DNA of 64,000 nucleotides from Bradyrhizobium sp. in8p8 (GTDB lineage: Bacteria > Pseudomonadota > Alphaproteobacteria > Rhizobiales > Xanthobacteraceae), in assembly GCF_000426845.1 (NCBI RefSeq), contig NZ_AUGD01000001.1, positions 1-64,000 of the forward strand, written 5' to 3'. The translations under genes and the position numbers were made by a program. Below, in pieces: positions 18,705 through 28,004 of the stretch. Numbering within the stretch: the stretch's first letter is position 1; every line of letters begins with the position of its first letter. Under the pieces are notes generated by a model. The model was not told where the DNA came from. It saw nothing but the letters and a program-made list of their open reading frames with translations, and did not search any database.

Positions 18705-19061
18705 CTATTTCGGCCTCACATTCGGGTCGCCGCCGGGGCTGCCGGGGGGCGGGATGACCGGGGTGTTGCTGTCGGTGCTGGGCGCGGGGGCGTGCATGTC
18801 GGGATCGACGCCCGAGGGCGGGCAGAGCACGCCGTCCGTCTTGGCGAGCTTGTCTCCGAGCGGTTCCCGGGACTGGCCGGTGGTGGTGCCGTCGGGGGTG
18901 GTGGCCAGCCGATCGGATGGGGCACAGCCGGCGGCGCGTTGCGGGGATGGCGGCGCGGTTGCTTGCGGCGGCGTCGCTGGGGCGGGCGGCGCCTGCGCGA
19001 TCGCGGCGCCGGAGGCGGCGATCAGGAGGCTTGCCAGGATGATATTCGATGTCGTGCTCAT
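18705..19061 (-). CDS. Small secreted proline-rich hypothetical protein
   Basis: 118 residues. A clear Sec signal peptide (MSTTSNIILASLLIAASGAAIAQA) precedes a low-complexity Pro/Ala/Thr-rich mature part with two cysteines (GCAPSD and VLCPPSG) that could form one disulfide. No domain is recognised. The SD is weak. It lies between the tRNA region and the methyltransferase gene, all on the minus strand, but more than 130 bases from the latter. Confidence 0.6.
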   Translation of the reverse strand: MSTTSNIILASLLIAASGAAIAQAPPAPATPPQATAPPSPQRAAGCAPSDRLATTPDGTTTGQSREPLGDKLAKTDGVLCPPSGVDPDMHAPAPSTDSNTPVIPPPGSPGGDPNVRPK

Positions 19062-19195
19062 GAGAAGGAAACGCGCGGGGCAGGCGGGCCGTTCCCCAGG
19101 CGGAGTGCGATCTAATCGGGGTTCGATCGGAGCCAGCCGCGGGCGAACTCCACCCTCCCCTCCGGTGAGCTGCGCACTGCCCGTGTCGCTCGCAG

Positions 19196-19834
19196 CTACG
19201 CTTTGCGGTAGCGGATCAGGGAGAAGTGGCCCATCGGGGGCATCGGGCGGCGCTCGGTGAGCGTGACGCCACCGTGTCTTGCGGCCCAGTTCGCGAGGCG
19301 CGCCCAGGGGAATTCCGGGCGCCAGCCGAGGCGGCGAGCGATCGGGGCGAAGGCGAGCTCGAACAGCTTTCGCGGGCCGCTCTCGGCGCCGATGTGGTTG
19401 ACCAGGATCAGCTCGCCGCCGGGCCGGAGCACGCGCACGAACTCGTCGAGCGTGCCTTCGGGATCAGGCACGGCGGTGATGACGTATTGCGCGACCACCG
19501 CGTCGAAGAAATCATCGGGGAAGGCGAGGTTCTTCGCGTCCATCACCGAGAGCACTTCGACGTTGGAGAGACGAAGCGCGCGCACGCGCGCTTGCGCCTT
19601 GCGCAGCATCGGCTCGGAAATGTCGACGCCACAAACTTTCGTCGTGCGCGCATAGTCCGAGAGCGAGAGGCCCGTGCCGACGCCGACGTCGAGCACACGA
19701 CCGCCAATGCGGTCGGCCTCCGCGATGGTCGACTGCCGTCCGGCATCGAACACCTTGCCGAACACGAGATCATAGACTGGCGCCCAGCGGCCATAGGCCT
19801 TCTCGACCCCAGCCCGCGAGATGTCTGCTGCCAT
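19196..19834 (-). CDS. pmtA: Class I SAM-dependent methyltransferase, PmtA-like phosphatidylethanolamine N-methyltransferase
   Basis: 212 residues. The N-terminal AYGRWAPVYDLVFGKVFDAGR is characteristic of the soluble bacterial Pmt type. SAM-binding motif I LDVGVGTGLSL lies at about residues 48-58, then GVDISEPML and a conserved DAVVAQYVITAVPDP. Such enzymes methylate phosphatidylethanolamine stepwise towards phosphatidylcholine at the cytosolic membrane face; rhizobia use this lipid in symbiosis. UbiE-type quinone methyltransferases share motif I, but the N-terminal signature favours PmtA. A G-rich SD sits directly before the ATG. Confidence 0.75.
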   Translation of the reverse strand: MAADISRAGVEKAYGRWAPVYDLVFGKVFDAGRQSTIAEADRIGGRVLDVGVGTGLSLSDYARTTKVCGVDISEPMLRKAQARVRALRLSNVEVLSVMDAKNLAFPDDFFDAVVAQYVITAVPDPEGTLDEFVRVLRPGGELILVNHIGAESGPRKLFELAFAPIARRLGWRPEFPWARLANWAARHGGVTLTERRPMPPMGHFSLIRYRKA

Positions 19835-19914
19835 GCCCCCCTGCCCTGTGCGTTTCTAGAGTGTGATGCGCGCTGGTGAAATCGATACCGGCTCCGCGCT
19901 CGGCCTAGCGCCTG

Positions 19915-19953
19915 TCCCGCTTGCGGGAGAGGTCGACACGCTCGCAAGAGCGT
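19915..19953. repeat. Pair of short palindromes between pmtA and mnmA
   Basis: TCCCGC-TT-GCGGGA at 19915-19928 and ACGCTC-GCAA-GAGCGT at 19938-19953 form two adjacent hairpins in the 248-base gap. They look like an intergenic repeat mosaic and could also slow transcription leaving mnmA. Confidence 0.5.
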
Positions 19954-20082
19954 GGCGGGTGAGAGCTTCTTCCTCTCGCGACGAATCGATGATGGACAGA
20001 GCCCCATCCCCTACCATCTCCTGCAGGCGGGAGAGGGGGCGCACCGTCGCTGCGGTGACAGGCGGGCTCGATCTCATCGTGC

Positions 20083-21264
20083 TCAGCCGCGAACCGCTTC
20101 CACCAGCGGGCGCGATGTCGCGTCTCCGACCTTCGCGGCGGCGCTCTGGATGAAGCCGCCGCCGAGCACGCGCGCCTGTCCCGAGGGCGCATCGTAGAAC
20201 ACGCAGGCCTGGCCGGGCGAGACGCCTTCCTCGCCGGCGACGAGTTCGACCTCGTAGCGGCCGTTGCCGCCGCGCAGCCAGGCCGGCTGCGGGCTGCGGG
20301 TCGAGCGCACGCGCACGAACATCTCTAACCCGCCGCCGATGGCGCAGTCGATGTCGCCGTCGCCGATCCAGTTGACGTCGCGCAAGGAGATGCGGTGCAT
20401 CTTCAACGCATCGCGCGGGCCGACGACGACGCGGCGGTGCGCCGCGTCGAGCCGCACCACGAACAGCGGCGAGCCGGAGGCGATGCCGAGGCCGCGGCGC
20501 TGGCCGACGGTGAAATTGGCGATGCCGTTGTGCCGGCCGAGCACGCGTCCGTCCAGATCGACGATGTCACCGGGATCCATCGCATTCGGCCGCAGGCGCG
20601 TGATGATGTCGGTGTAGCGCCCCGTAGGCACGAAGCAGATGTCCTGGCTGTCGTGCTTGTCGGCGACCGCAAGCCCGAAGCGACGCGCAAGCTCGCGCGT
20701 CTGCGGCTTGGTCATGTCGCCGAGCGGAAAGCGCAGGAAGTCGAGCTGCTCGCGCGTGGTCGCGAACAGGAAGTAGCTCTGGTCGCGGTCGCTATCGGCC
20801 GCACAGACCAGCGCGCGCGAGCCGTCATCCAGACGACGCGAGGCGACATAATGGCCGGTGGCGAGCGCGTGCGCCCCGAGCTCACGCGCGGTCTTCAGGA
20901 GGTCGCGGAATTTTACGCTGCGGTTGCACTCGATGCACGGCACCGGCGTCTCGCCTAGCGCGTAGGAATCGGCGAAGTTGTCGATGACGGACTCGCGAAA
21001 GCGATCCTCGTAGTCGAGCACGTAATGGGGAATGCCGAGCTTGGCCGCGACGTCGCGGGCGTCGTGGATGTCCTGACCGGCGCAGCAGGCGCCCTTGCGG
21101 TGAGTCGCCGCGCCATGGTCGTAGAGCTGCAATGTGATGCCGACGACGTCATAGCCCTCCGCCTTCAGCAGCGCAGCCGTCGTCGAGGAATCGACGCCGC
21201 CCGACATGGCGACGACGACCCTGGTGTCCTCGGGACGGCCTTCGAGATCCAGACTGTTGAGCAT
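20083..21264 (-). CDS. mnmA: tRNA-specific 2-thiouridylase MnmA
   Basis: Cytosolic enzyme that thiolates U34 of tRNA-Lys, -Glu and -Gln using ATP and a persulfide relay. 393 residues. The PP-loop SGGVDSS is at residues 21-27, the catalytic Cys110 lies in [10 protein letters not shown], and the second catalytic Cys is in GQACVFYD near residue 350. The conserved [11 protein letters not shown] block ([10 protein letters not shown]) is also present. The length is typical. It is a single gene on the minus strand, divergent from the flagellar cluster. Confidence 0.96.
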   Translation of the reverse strand: MLNSLDLEGRPEDTRVVVAMSGGVDSSTTAALLKAEGYDVVGITLQLYDHGAATHRKGACCAGQDIHDARDVAAKLGIPHYVLDYEDRFRESVIDNFADSYALGETPVPCIECNRSVKFRDLLKTARELGAHALATGHYVASRRLDDGSRALVCAADSDRDQSYFLFATTREQLDFLRFPLGDMTKPQTRELARRFGLAVADKHDSQDICFVPTGRYTDIITRLRPNAMDPGDIVDLDGRVLGRHNGIANFTVGQRRGLGIASGSPLFVVRLDAAHRRVVVGPRDALKMHRISLRDVNWIGDGDIDCAIGGGLEMFVRVRSTRSPQPAWLRGGNGRYEVELVAGEEGVSPGQACVFYDAPSGQARVLGGGFIQSAAAKVGDATSRPLVEAVRG

Positions 21265-21560
21265 GGGCCTAAGCGTTGTGACGGCGTCGTGGCGCGAACT
21301 GCGATTCCTGTGCCTTCTCGCGGGACATCGGCGATCTCCCGGAACTTTTGTTCCCGAAGCGCAGACTGCCCAAGTCGAAAGCGGCTGAGAGTAGCCTCTT
21401 TAATATAGGCGGCCTTCCGGTGAAGCAATCACGCGGGCACCCTGCTTAGGGCAATTCTTGCCGGGCCGGCAGAAACGACGGTGCTGCGGGGTCTTGCTGG
21501 GCTGCGGCGCCACGCGCACATGATGTTGATTCTACTATATAAATTGCCGCAACGGGACGC
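21265..21560. other. Divergent intergenic region mnmA/fliK
   Basis: About 300 bases without a supported gene. A short A/T-rich stretch (TTCTACTATATAAATTG) lies just upstream of the sigma-54 element. No mnmA promoter could be assigned by eye. Confidence 0.4.
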
Positions 21561-21576
21561 TGGCCCGCTCCTTGCT
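21561..21576 (+). promoter_or_regulatory. Sigma-54 (-24/-12) promoter of fliK
   Basis: TGGCCCG-CTCC-TTGCT matches the sigma-54 consensus at all but one position, with exactly 10 bases between the invariant GG and GC. Transcription would begin near 21586. This fits a flagellar hook gene activated by FlbD, which is encoded at 28405-29790. Confidence 0.8.
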
Positions 21577-21611
21577 ACCCCTTGTCCGAAGTTGTTTCCA
21601 AGGGGTCGCCG

Positions 21612-23210
21612 GTGGTTGGTCGAACGTCAGATGTCGTGGCAAGCGTGCAGGTCCCGAGCGCGCAGCAAAAGCCTGCGCGGAGCCAAGGGCCGAAAGACGC
21701 GTCTGCGAACGACTCCTTCGGCTCGCTGGTCGACAGCAACACTCAGGCGATCAACAACAATGCGCAGGTGCAGGACCCCGCGCCGCGACGGAGCGAATCC
21801 AAGTCATCCTCCCCGTCCTTCGACCGGAGCGCGCGCGACACCTCATCGACGGACCAGCCTTCGCAGAGCAAGGCGAGCGACGACGTCGACACGCCTGTGC
21901 CGGCGAAGAATGACAAGAGCGAGGCGACCAGCGATCCGGCCAAGGATGCCGGCAAGGCCAAGGACAAGTCGGAGACGTCGGACGCCAAACCGGCGGACAA
22001 ATCCGAGGAGACCGACGCTGACAAGACTGACGGCACGCCCGTCACCGGCGCCGATGCGGGCGCCGCCGCGGCGGCCGATGCGACGCAGACCGCCCTGCCC
22101 GATCCCGGCATTATCGTTGCCGCGCCGGCCGTGGCGGTCGATCCGAACGCGGCGGCCAACCAGGCCAGCGATGCCGCTTCGCCACTATCGATCGCCGCGG
22201 CAGGTCTTGCCGCCAGTGCCTCCACTGCGGCCCAGATCGCCGGCACCAAGACCGATACCGCCAAGACGAGCGACCAGAGCGCCAAGGTCGCAGGCGCCGA
22301 GGTCGATGCCGACACCACGGCGACCCTCGGCGAGGCCGCGACCGGCACGGACGAAGCCGCCACGGCCGATGCGAAAGCCAATGGCGGATTGATCGCCGTC
22401 AGTCAGGGCACGCCGAAGACCTCGTTCAAGGATGCTGTCGCGGCGCAGGCCCAGACCGATGTCTCCAATATCGGCCAGGACAGCGGCACGGCGAACGCCG
22501 CCACGACGCAGGCACCGGCTGCGAGCGCCGCACATGCAGAAGGTGTCAAGCCGCAGGCAGATGGCGGAGCGATCGAGGCGAAAGCGGGGGCGGCCGACCG
22601 CACCGCCGATCTGGCCCACGGCGCGCCGGCCACACACGCGCATGCGGGCACACAAGCGGCCGTCACTCCGACCGATAGCGGCGCGCAGGCGGGTTCCGCC
22701 GTGCAGGCCCCGCTGACCAATACCACCTCGGCCGCCACGGCATCGACCGCGACGCTCACCGCAACCGCGGCCACCGCGACGGCCGTGCCGATCAGCGGCG
22801 TGCCGATCGAGATCGCGGCCGCCATACGCGCCGGCAGGTCCCGGTTCGACATCAGCCTCGATCCGGCCGAGCTCGGCCGCATCGACGTGCGCATCAACGT
22901 CGACCGCAACGGGCAGGTCACTTCGCATCTGACGGTGGAGAAGCCGGAGACGCTGCAGATGCTGCGTCAGGACGCGCCGCAATTGCAGCGCGCGCTCGAC
23001 GATGCGGGCTTCAAGACCGGCAGTAACGGGCTGTCCTTCAGCCTGCGCGATCAGAACACATCGGGCCAGAATTCCGGCCAGAACAACGACCATGGCGGCA
23101 ACGCCCGCCGGCTGATCATCAGCGAGGACGAAGCCGTCGCTGCCGCGCCCGTTGGGCGCGGTTACGGTCGCATGCTCGGATCGAGCAGCGGCGTCGATAT
23201 CAGAGTGTGA
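21612..23210 (+). CDS. fliK: Flagellar hook-length control protein FliK
   Basis: 532 residues. A long, low-complexity Ala/Thr/Asp-rich region (to about residue 390) leads into the conserved Flg_hook domain: RFDISLDPAELGRIDVRINVDRNGQ, then LTVEKPETLQMLRQD and LQRALDDAGF. FliK is an exported ruler that sets hook length and switches the flagellar secretion gate. The GTG at 21612 is chosen because AAGGGG lies 6 bases before it and because the sigma-54 promoter would start transcription near 21586, downstream of an alternative TTG at 21582. flgD follows after 13 bases. Confidence 0.88.
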   Translation: MVGRTSDVVASVQVPSAQQKPARSQGPKDASANDSFGSLVDSNTQAINNNAQVQDPAPRRSESKSSSPSFDRSARDTSSTDQPSQSKASDDVDTPVPAKNDKSEATSDPAKDAGKAKDKSETSDAKPADKSEETDADKTDGTPVTGADAGAAAAADATQTALPDPGIIVAAPAVAVDPNAAANQASDAASPLSIAAAGLAASASTAAQIAGTKTDTAKTSDQSAKVAGAEVDADTTATLGEAATGTDEAATADAKANGGLIAVSQGTPKTSFKDAVAAQAQTDVSNIGQDSGTANAATTQAPAASAAHAEGVKPQADGGAIEAKAGAADRTADLAHGAPATHAHAGTQAAVTPTDSGAQAGSAVQAPLTNTTSAATASTATLTATAATATAVPISGVPIEIAAAIRAGRSRFDISLDPAELGRIDVRINVDRNGQVTSHLTVEKPETLQMLRQDAPQLQRALDDAGFKTGSNGLSFSLRDQNTSGQNSGQNNDHGGNARRLIISEDEAVAAAPVGRGYGRMLGSSSGVDIRV

Positions 23211-23223
23211 GGAGTATTCGATC

Positions 23224-23931
23224 ATGACCACCACGAATGCCGCCACCGCACCGTCGGTCGTCTCCGGGACGACCGACATCCCGAAATCCTCGTCGAACTC
23301 GTCGATGAGCTCGACCACCGGGTCGACCCTCGCCGGCAACTTCCAGACCTTCCTGACGCTGCTGACGACGCAGTTGCAGAATCAGAACCCGCTGGATCCG
23401 CTCGACACCAACCAGTTCACCCAGCAATTGGTGCAGTTCGCCGGCGTCGAGCAGCAGCTCAAGACCAACGAGTCGCTGGCCCAGCTCGTCAGCCTGCAGC
23501 AGACCACGCAGGCAACTCAGGCGCTGGGCTTCGTCGGCAAGACCGCCTTGGTCGACGGCTCGACCGCAACCATGACCAACTCGTCGGCGGTCTGGCACCT
23601 CAACGTGCCGACCGACTCCACCGTCGAGATCTCCATCGCCAATTCGAGCGGCCAGACCGTGTTCAATGGCAAATACACCGCCGCCGCCGGCACCGACATT
23701 CCCTTCACCTGGAACGGCATGGGCAATGACGGCACGCAATGGCCCGACGGCAAGTACACGATCTCGGCCACGGGGAAGGACGTGGCGAACAATAATGTCG
23801 GCATCGCCGCGCAGGTGCAGGGCGTGGTGTCGTCGGTCGACCTGACCCAGTCGCCGCCGCTGCTCACCATCGACGGTGCCAGCTACACGATGAGCCAGGT
23901 CAAGAGCATCATCGCGACAAGCAGCTATTGA
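23224..23931 (+). CDS. flgD: Flagellar hook assembly (capping) protein FlgD
   Basis: 235 residues. A Ser/Thr-rich N-terminus is followed by the diagnostic FQTFLTLLTTQLQNQNPLDPLDTNQFTQQLVQFAGVEQQ, then an FlgD Ig-like part (FTWNGMGNDGTQWPDGKYTI). The protein caps the growing hook and is lost from the mature structure. The ATG at 23224 has GGAG upstream. It sits 13 bases after fliK and probably shares its sigma-54 transcript. Confidence 0.95.
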   Translation: MTTTNAATAPSVVSGTTDIPKSSSNSSMSSTTGSTLAGNFQTFLTLLTTQLQNQNPLDPLDTNQFTQQLVQFAGVEQQLKTNESLAQLVSLQQTTQATQALGFVGKTALVDGSTATMTNSSAVWHLNVPTDSTVEISIANSSGQTVFNGKYTAAAGTDIPFTWNGMGNDGTQWPDGKYTISATGKDVANNNVGIAAQVQGVVSSVDLTQSPPLLTIDGASYTMSQVKSIIATSSY

Positions 23932-24123
23932 GGCTCGCAGCATCTCTCCCAGCGGGGAAAAGGCGGATCAGAGTTCCGGGCTCGCGCCGACCCCGCAAGC
24001 GTCGTTCCGCGTTAGCAAAGCATTTACCTTCTGCCCCGCTCAGCCGGCCGAGATCACCTCTCCCGCCCGCGAGACGGCCGTGTTCCCGCAAGTTTCAACG
24101 AGAATTGTATTGAAGCCTTAGGC

Positions 24124-24138
24124 TTAGCGGATTTTTAA
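24124..24138. promoter_or_regulatory. CtrA-like box upstream of sciP (TTAG-N7-TTAA)
   Basis: TTAG at 24124-24127 and TTAA at 24135-24138 are 7 bases apart, one mismatch from the CtrA consensus. The site lies about 60 bases before the sciP ATG. SciP is part of the CtrA circuit in related bacteria, so control by CtrA would be sensible. Confidence 0.45.
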
Positions 24139-24196
24139 GCCGCGGGGCGTAGGGTTACGGGCGTGAGTTCAGTGGTTGAGAGTTTGTGAGTACGCC

Positions 24197-24472
24197 ATGA
24201 CAGAACCCCATCGCCCGAGGGTAAAATACGTCATCGGGCCGGACGGTAGTCCGTTGACGATCGCGGATCTGCCTGCACCCGGCACCAAACGCTGGGTCAT
24301 CCGCCGCAAGGCCGAAGTCGTCGCCGCTGTCCGTGGTGGACTTCTCTCCCTCGAGGAGGCCTGCAGCCGTTATACCCTGACGGTCGACGAATTCCTCTCC
24401 TGGCAGTTTTCCATCGACCAGCACGGTCTGGCGGGTCTTCGCACCACCCGCATCCAGCAATATCGCCAGTAA
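24197..24472 (+). CDS. sciP: CtrA inhibitor SciP (DUF1153)
   Basis: 91 residues, essentially a single helix-turn-helix: YVIGPDGSPLTIADLPAP, then KRWVIRRKAEVVAAVRGGLL, SLEEACSRYTLTVDEFLSWQ and RTTRIQQYR. This matches Caulobacter SciP very closely. In Caulobacter the protein accumulates in swarmer cells and blocks CtrA-dependent transcription, including flagellar promoters. The ATG at 24197 is preferred to an upstream TTG because the family begins here. The gene is monocistronic, closed by a strong terminator, and directly precedes the fliF operon. Confidence 0.93.
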   Translation: MTEPHRPRVKYVIGPDGSPLTIADLPAPGTKRWVIRRKAEVVAAVRGGLLSLEEACSRYTLTVDEFLSWQFSIDQHGLAGLRTTRIQQYRQ

Positions 24473-24500
24473 GCGATCCGGAATCTGCTGCTTTTGACGA

Positions 24501-24533
24501 AAATCGGCCTCGCTTTGCGAGGCCGATTTTTTT
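24501..24533 (+). terminator. Rho-independent terminator of sciP
   Basis: AATCGGCCTCGC-TTT-GCGAGGCCGATT followed by a run of T. The stem is about 12 bases and perfect, beginning roughly 29 bases after the sciP stop. Confidence 0.92.
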
Positions 24534-24557
24534 CATGATGCACTTTTGTCCGACCTC

Positions 24558-24571
24558 TTAATCTTCGTTAA
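24558..24571. promoter_or_regulatory. CtrA-like site upstream of the fliF operon (TTAA-N6-TTAACC)
   Basis: TTAA at 24558-24561 and TTAACCAT from 24568 give two half-sites with a 6-base gap, one base shorter than the usual spacing. The second half matches the extended TTAACCAT half-site. The equivalent Caulobacter operon is a CtrA target. Confidence 0.5.
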
Positions 24572-24651
24572 CCATATCGAAACCATCACCTAGGCAATAA
24601 TTGCCCAGTCGGCCTTTCCAGTGAAAGCGGCCGAATCTGTGGGGCGGTTGC

Positions 24652-26265
24652 TTGCAAGGGCTTGCGGACTTTCTGAAGAGTATCGGCGCCGCCCGGTTCG
24701 GGGCGATGATCGCGGTCACCGCCGCGCTCATCGGCTTCTTCGCCTTCGTCATCATGCGCGTCACCACGCCGCAGATGACGACGCTGTTCACGGACCTGTC
24801 CGTCGAGGATTCCTCCAGCATCATCAAGGACCTGGAACGCCAAGGCATCCAGTTCGAGATCCGCAACGAGGGCTCCATCATCATGGTGCCCAAGGACAAG
24901 GTCACGCGCCTCAGGATGAAGCTCGCCGAGGGCGGGCTGCCCAAGGGCGGCGGCGTCGGCTACGAGGTGTTCGACAAGTCGGACGCGCTCGGCACTACCT
25001 CCTTCGTCCAGAACATCAATCACCTCCGCGCGCTGGAGGGCGAGCTCGCCCGCACCATCCGCGCCATCGACCGCATCCAGGCCGCCCGCGTCCATCTCGT
25101 GCTGCCCGAGCGCCCGCTATTCGCGCGCGAGGCGCCGGAGCCTTCGGCCTCGATCGTGGTGCGCGTCCGCGGCTCGCTGGAAGCCCAGCAGATCCGGGCC
25201 GTCCGCCATCTCGTCGCCTCCGCCGTCAACGGGTTGAAGCCACAGCGGGTCTCGATCGTCGACGAGGCCGGCCAGCTGCTCGCGGACGGCGCGGCGACCG
25301 ATCCGGAGCAGGCGGTCGGCGACGAACGCCGCATCTCCTTCGAAAAGCGCATGCGCAAGCAGGTCGAGGACATCGTGTCCTCCGTCGTCGGCTCCGGCCG
25401 CGCCCGCGTGCAGCTCTCCGCCGATTTCGACTTCAACAAGGTCACCCAGACCTCGGACAAGTTCGACCCCGAAGGCCGCGTGCTACGCTCGAGCCAGACC
25501 CGCGAAGAGCAGAGCATGACCGCCGACAACAACGGCCAGGTCACCGTCAATAACGAGCTGCCCGGCAACCAGCAGAACAACGGCGTCGCGCCCAAGGACC
25601 AGAGCAAGAAGACCGAAGAGACGAACAACTACGAGATCTCCCGCACCACCAAGACCGAGGTGACCGAAGCCGGCCGGGTCAACCGCATCTCGGTCGCGGT
25701 GCTGGTCGACGGCATCTACACCAAGAACGACAAGGGCGAGCTGGCCTATCAGGACCGCACCAAGGAGCAGCTCGACCGCATCGCCGCCCTGGTGCGTTCG
25801 GCCATCGGCTTCGACCAGAAGCGCGGCGACCAGGTCGAGGTCGTCAACCTGCGCTTCGCCGACGCCCCCTCCACTGCACCGATCGGCGAACCCGGCGGCC
25901 TTCTTGGCATGCTGCAGTTCACCAAGGACGACGTCATGTACTTCGTCGAACTCGGGGTGATGATGCTGCTCGGCCTGGTCGTGCTGTTCCTGGTGATCCG
26001 GCCGCTGGTCAAGCGCATCCTCGCCTCGGACGAGGTCGCCGCCGCCATCTCCGGCGTGCTGACGGGCCCCGCCGCTTCGGAAGAGGCCGCGCCGGCGGCG
26101 GGCCAGCCGCTGCTGCCGAGCGGCGCCGCCAGCGCGATCGACGTCGCCACGGTTCAGGGCCAGGTCCACGCCCAGTCTGTTCATCGCGTCGGCGAACTGG
26201 CCGAGCGCAACCCCAACGAGACCGTCGCCATCGTCCGCCAGTGGCTGAGCGAATCCGCAAAGTGA
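24652..26265 (+). CDS. fliF: Flagellar MS-ring protein FliF
   Basis: 537 residues forming the membrane ring on which the flagellar motor is built. The first membrane helix is at about residues 17-37 (FGAMIAVTAALIGFFAFVI), followed by YscJ/FliF ring domains (DLSVEDSSSIIKDLERQGIQ, GYEVFDKSDALGTTSFVQNINHLRALEGEL). An Asn/Gln-rich loop lies in the middle and the second helix is near residues 425-450 (VELGVMMLLGLVVLFLVIRPLVKR). The C-terminal tail binds FliG. The start is a TTG with a G-rich stretch before it; no in-frame ATG exists between it and the upstream stop. Confidence 0.96.
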   Translation: MQGLADFLKSIGAARFGAMIAVTAALIGFFAFVIMRVTTPQMTTLFTDLSVEDSSSIIKDLERQGIQFEIRNEGSIIMVPKDKVTRLRMKLAEGGLPKGGGVGYEVFDKSDALGTTSFVQNINHLRALEGELARTIRAIDRIQAARVHLVLPERPLFAREAPEPSASIVVRVRGSLEAQQIRAVRHLVASAVNGLKPQRVSIVDEAGQLLADGAATDPEQAVGDERRISFEKRMRKQVEDIVSSVVGSGRARVQLSADFDFNKVTQTSDKFDPEGRVLRSSQTREEQSMTADNNGQVTVNNELPGNQQNNGVAPKDQSKKTEETNNYEISRTTKTEVTEAGRVNRISVAVLVDGIYTKNDKGELAYQDRTKEQLDRIAALVRSAIGFDQKRGDQVEVVNLRFADAPSTAPIGEPGGLLGMLQFTKDDVMYFVELGVMMLLGLVVLFLVIRPLVKRILASDEVAAAISGVLTGPAASEEAAPAAGQPLLPSGAASAIDVATVQGQVHAQSVHRVGELAERNPNETVAIVRQWLSESAK

Positions 26266-26283
26266 TACGAGAAGTGAACTGAC

Positions 26284-27378
26284 ATGGCCGCCTCCCTGCA
26301 AAACGCCAATTCCAACGACATCACCAGCGTGATCTCCACGCTCGGCCAGCGCGCCGGCAGCCGTGCAGGCGGGCCCAGGACCGAAGGGCTGACCGGACCG
26401 AAGCGTGCCGCGATCCTGATGCTGGCGCTCGGCGAGCAATATGGCGGCAAGATCTGGAGCCTGCTCGACGACGACGAGGTGCGCCAGCTCTCGCTGGAGA
26501 TGTCGACGCTCGGCACCGTCGAGGTCGAAACCGTCGAGGACATGCTGCTCGAATTCGTCTCGCGCATGTCGGCGTCGGGCGCGCTGATGGGCAATTTCGA
26601 CGCCACCGAGCGCCTGCTCCAGCAATACCTGCCGCCGGAGCGCGTCAACGGCATCATGGACGAGATCCGCGGCCCGGCGGGCCGTAACATGTGGGAGAAG
26701 CTCTCCAACGTGCAGGAGGAGGTTCTCGCCAACTATCTCAAGAACGAATACCCGCAGACCATCGCGGTGGTGCTGTCGAAGCTGAAGTCGGAGCACGCCG
26801 CCCGCGTTCTCAGCATCCTGCCCGAGGAGCTCGCGCTCGACGTCGTCAACCGCATGCTGAAGATGGAGGCGGTGCAAAAGGAGGTGATCGAGAGCGTGGA
26901 GAAGACGCTGCGCACCGAGTTCATGTCCAACCTGTCACAGACCCGCCGCCGCGATGCCCACGAGGTCATGGCCGAAATCTTCAACAATTTCGATCGACAG
27001 ACCGAAACCCGCTTCATCACCTCGCTGGAAGAGGACAATCGTGAATCGGCCGAGCGCATCAAGGCGCTGATGTTCACCTTCGACGACCTCGTGAAGCTCG
27101 ATTCCGGCTCCGCCCAGACCCTGATGCGCAACGTCGACAAGGACAAGCTCGGCGTCGCGCTCAAGAGCGCCAACGAGGACGTCCGCAACTTCTTCTTCGG
27201 CAACATGTCCTCGCGCGCGGCCAAGATGCTCCAGGACGACATGGCGGCGATGGGTCCGGTGCGCCTGCGCGACGTCGACGAGGCCCAGGCGCTTCTGGTC
27301 AACCTCGCCAAGGACCTCGCCGCCAAGGGCGAGATCATGCTGACCAAGAACCGCGCCGACGACGAGCTGGTGTACTGA
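26284..27378 (+). CDS. fliG: Flagellar motor switch protein FliG
   Basis: 364 residues of the C-ring. An N-terminal domain ([35 protein letters not shown]) contacts FliF. The middle domain holds [14 protein letters not shown]. The C-terminal torque domain ([34 protein letters not shown]) carries the charged helix that meets the stator. It follows fliF by 18 bases, and its stop overlaps the fliH start (TGATG). Confidence 0.97.
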   Translation: MAASLQNANSNDITSVISTLGQRAGSRAGGPRTEGLTGPKRAAILMLALGEQYGGKIWSLLDDDEVRQLSLEMSTLGTVEVETVEDMLLEFVSRMSASGALMGNFDATERLLQQYLPPERVNGIMDEIRGPAGRNMWEKLSNVQEEVLANYLKNEYPQTIAVVLSKLKSEHAARVLSILPEELALDVVNRMLKMEAVQKEVIESVEKTLRTEFMSNLSQTRRRDAHEVMAEIFNNFDRQTETRFITSLEEDNRESAERIKALMFTFDDLVKLDSGSAQTLMRNVDKDKLGVALKSANEDVRNFFFGNMSSRAAKMLQDDMAAMGPVRLRDVDEAQALLVNLAKDLAAKGEIMLTKNRADDELVY

Positions 27379-28001
27379 TGGCCGCTCCGGCAAAATTCCT
27401 GTTCGATACCGATTTCGCGGCGCCCGAGCGGACGACGCGCGAGAAGGCGGCGACTGCGGCCGAGATCGCCCAGAAGGTCGCCGAAGCCGAAGCGCGCGCC
27501 TATCAGGAAGGCTTTGCCGCCGGCCAACGCGAGGCCAAGGCCGAGAGCGACCGCCGCGTCGCGCTCGCCATGGAAGAGATCAACATCGGAATCCGGGGCC
27601 TCGCCTCCGGCATCTCCAACATCGAGACCAAGATGGAGACCGAGGCGGTCGAGGTCGCCGTCGCGGTGGCGCGCAAATTGTGCGCCGATCTGGTCGCAGC
27701 CGAGCCGCTCGGCGAGGTCATCGCGCTGGTCAAGGACTGCTTCTCGCATCTGGTCGCGACACCGCATCTCGTCGTCCGCATCAACGATGCGCTCTACGAC
27801 GCCGCGCGCGAGAAGATCGAGCGGCTCGCCAAGCAGAGCGGCTTCGAGGGCCGGCTGGTGATCCTGGCCGAGCCGGAAATTGCCACCGGCGACTGCCGGA
27901 TCGAATGGGCCGATGGCGGCGTCGTGCTGGAGCGCGGCGCCATCATGGCCAAGATCGATGAAATGGTCGGACGCTATATCGCGTCCCGCAGGGGGAATTA
28001 A
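27378..28001 (+). CDS. fliH: Flagellar assembly protein FliH (FlbE-like)
   Basis: 207 residues, a cytosolic regulator of the export ATPase FliI. An N-terminal charged coiled coil (AEIAQKVAEAEARAYQEGFAAGQREAKAES) with Gly-spaced residues is typical, followed by the conserved C-terminal part that resembles V-ATPase subunit E (VAVARKLCADLVAAEPL, HLVVRINDALYD). The start overlaps the fliG stop by one base, and fliN begins 3 bases after the stop. Caulobacter names the equivalent gene flbE. Confidence 0.88.
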   Translation: MAAPAKFLFDTDFAAPERTTREKAATAAEIAQKVAEAEARAYQEGFAAGQREAKAESDRRVALAMEEINIGIRGLASGISNIETKMETEAVEVAVAVARKLCADLVAAEPLGEVIALVKDCFSHLVATPHLVVRINDALYDAAREKIERLAKQSGFEGRLVILAEPEIATGDCRIEWADGGVVLERGAIMAKIDEMVGRYIASRRGN

Positions 28002-28004
28002 GCC

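Noticed and set aside
21582..21611. TTG start for fliK at 21582
   Set aside because: It would lie upstream of the transcript start predicted from the sigma-54 element, and it lacks an SD.
24642..24657. A second sigma-54-like element before fliF
   Set aside because: Only the GG/GC spacing and TTGCA match; the -24 side is wrong and it overlaps the translation start.
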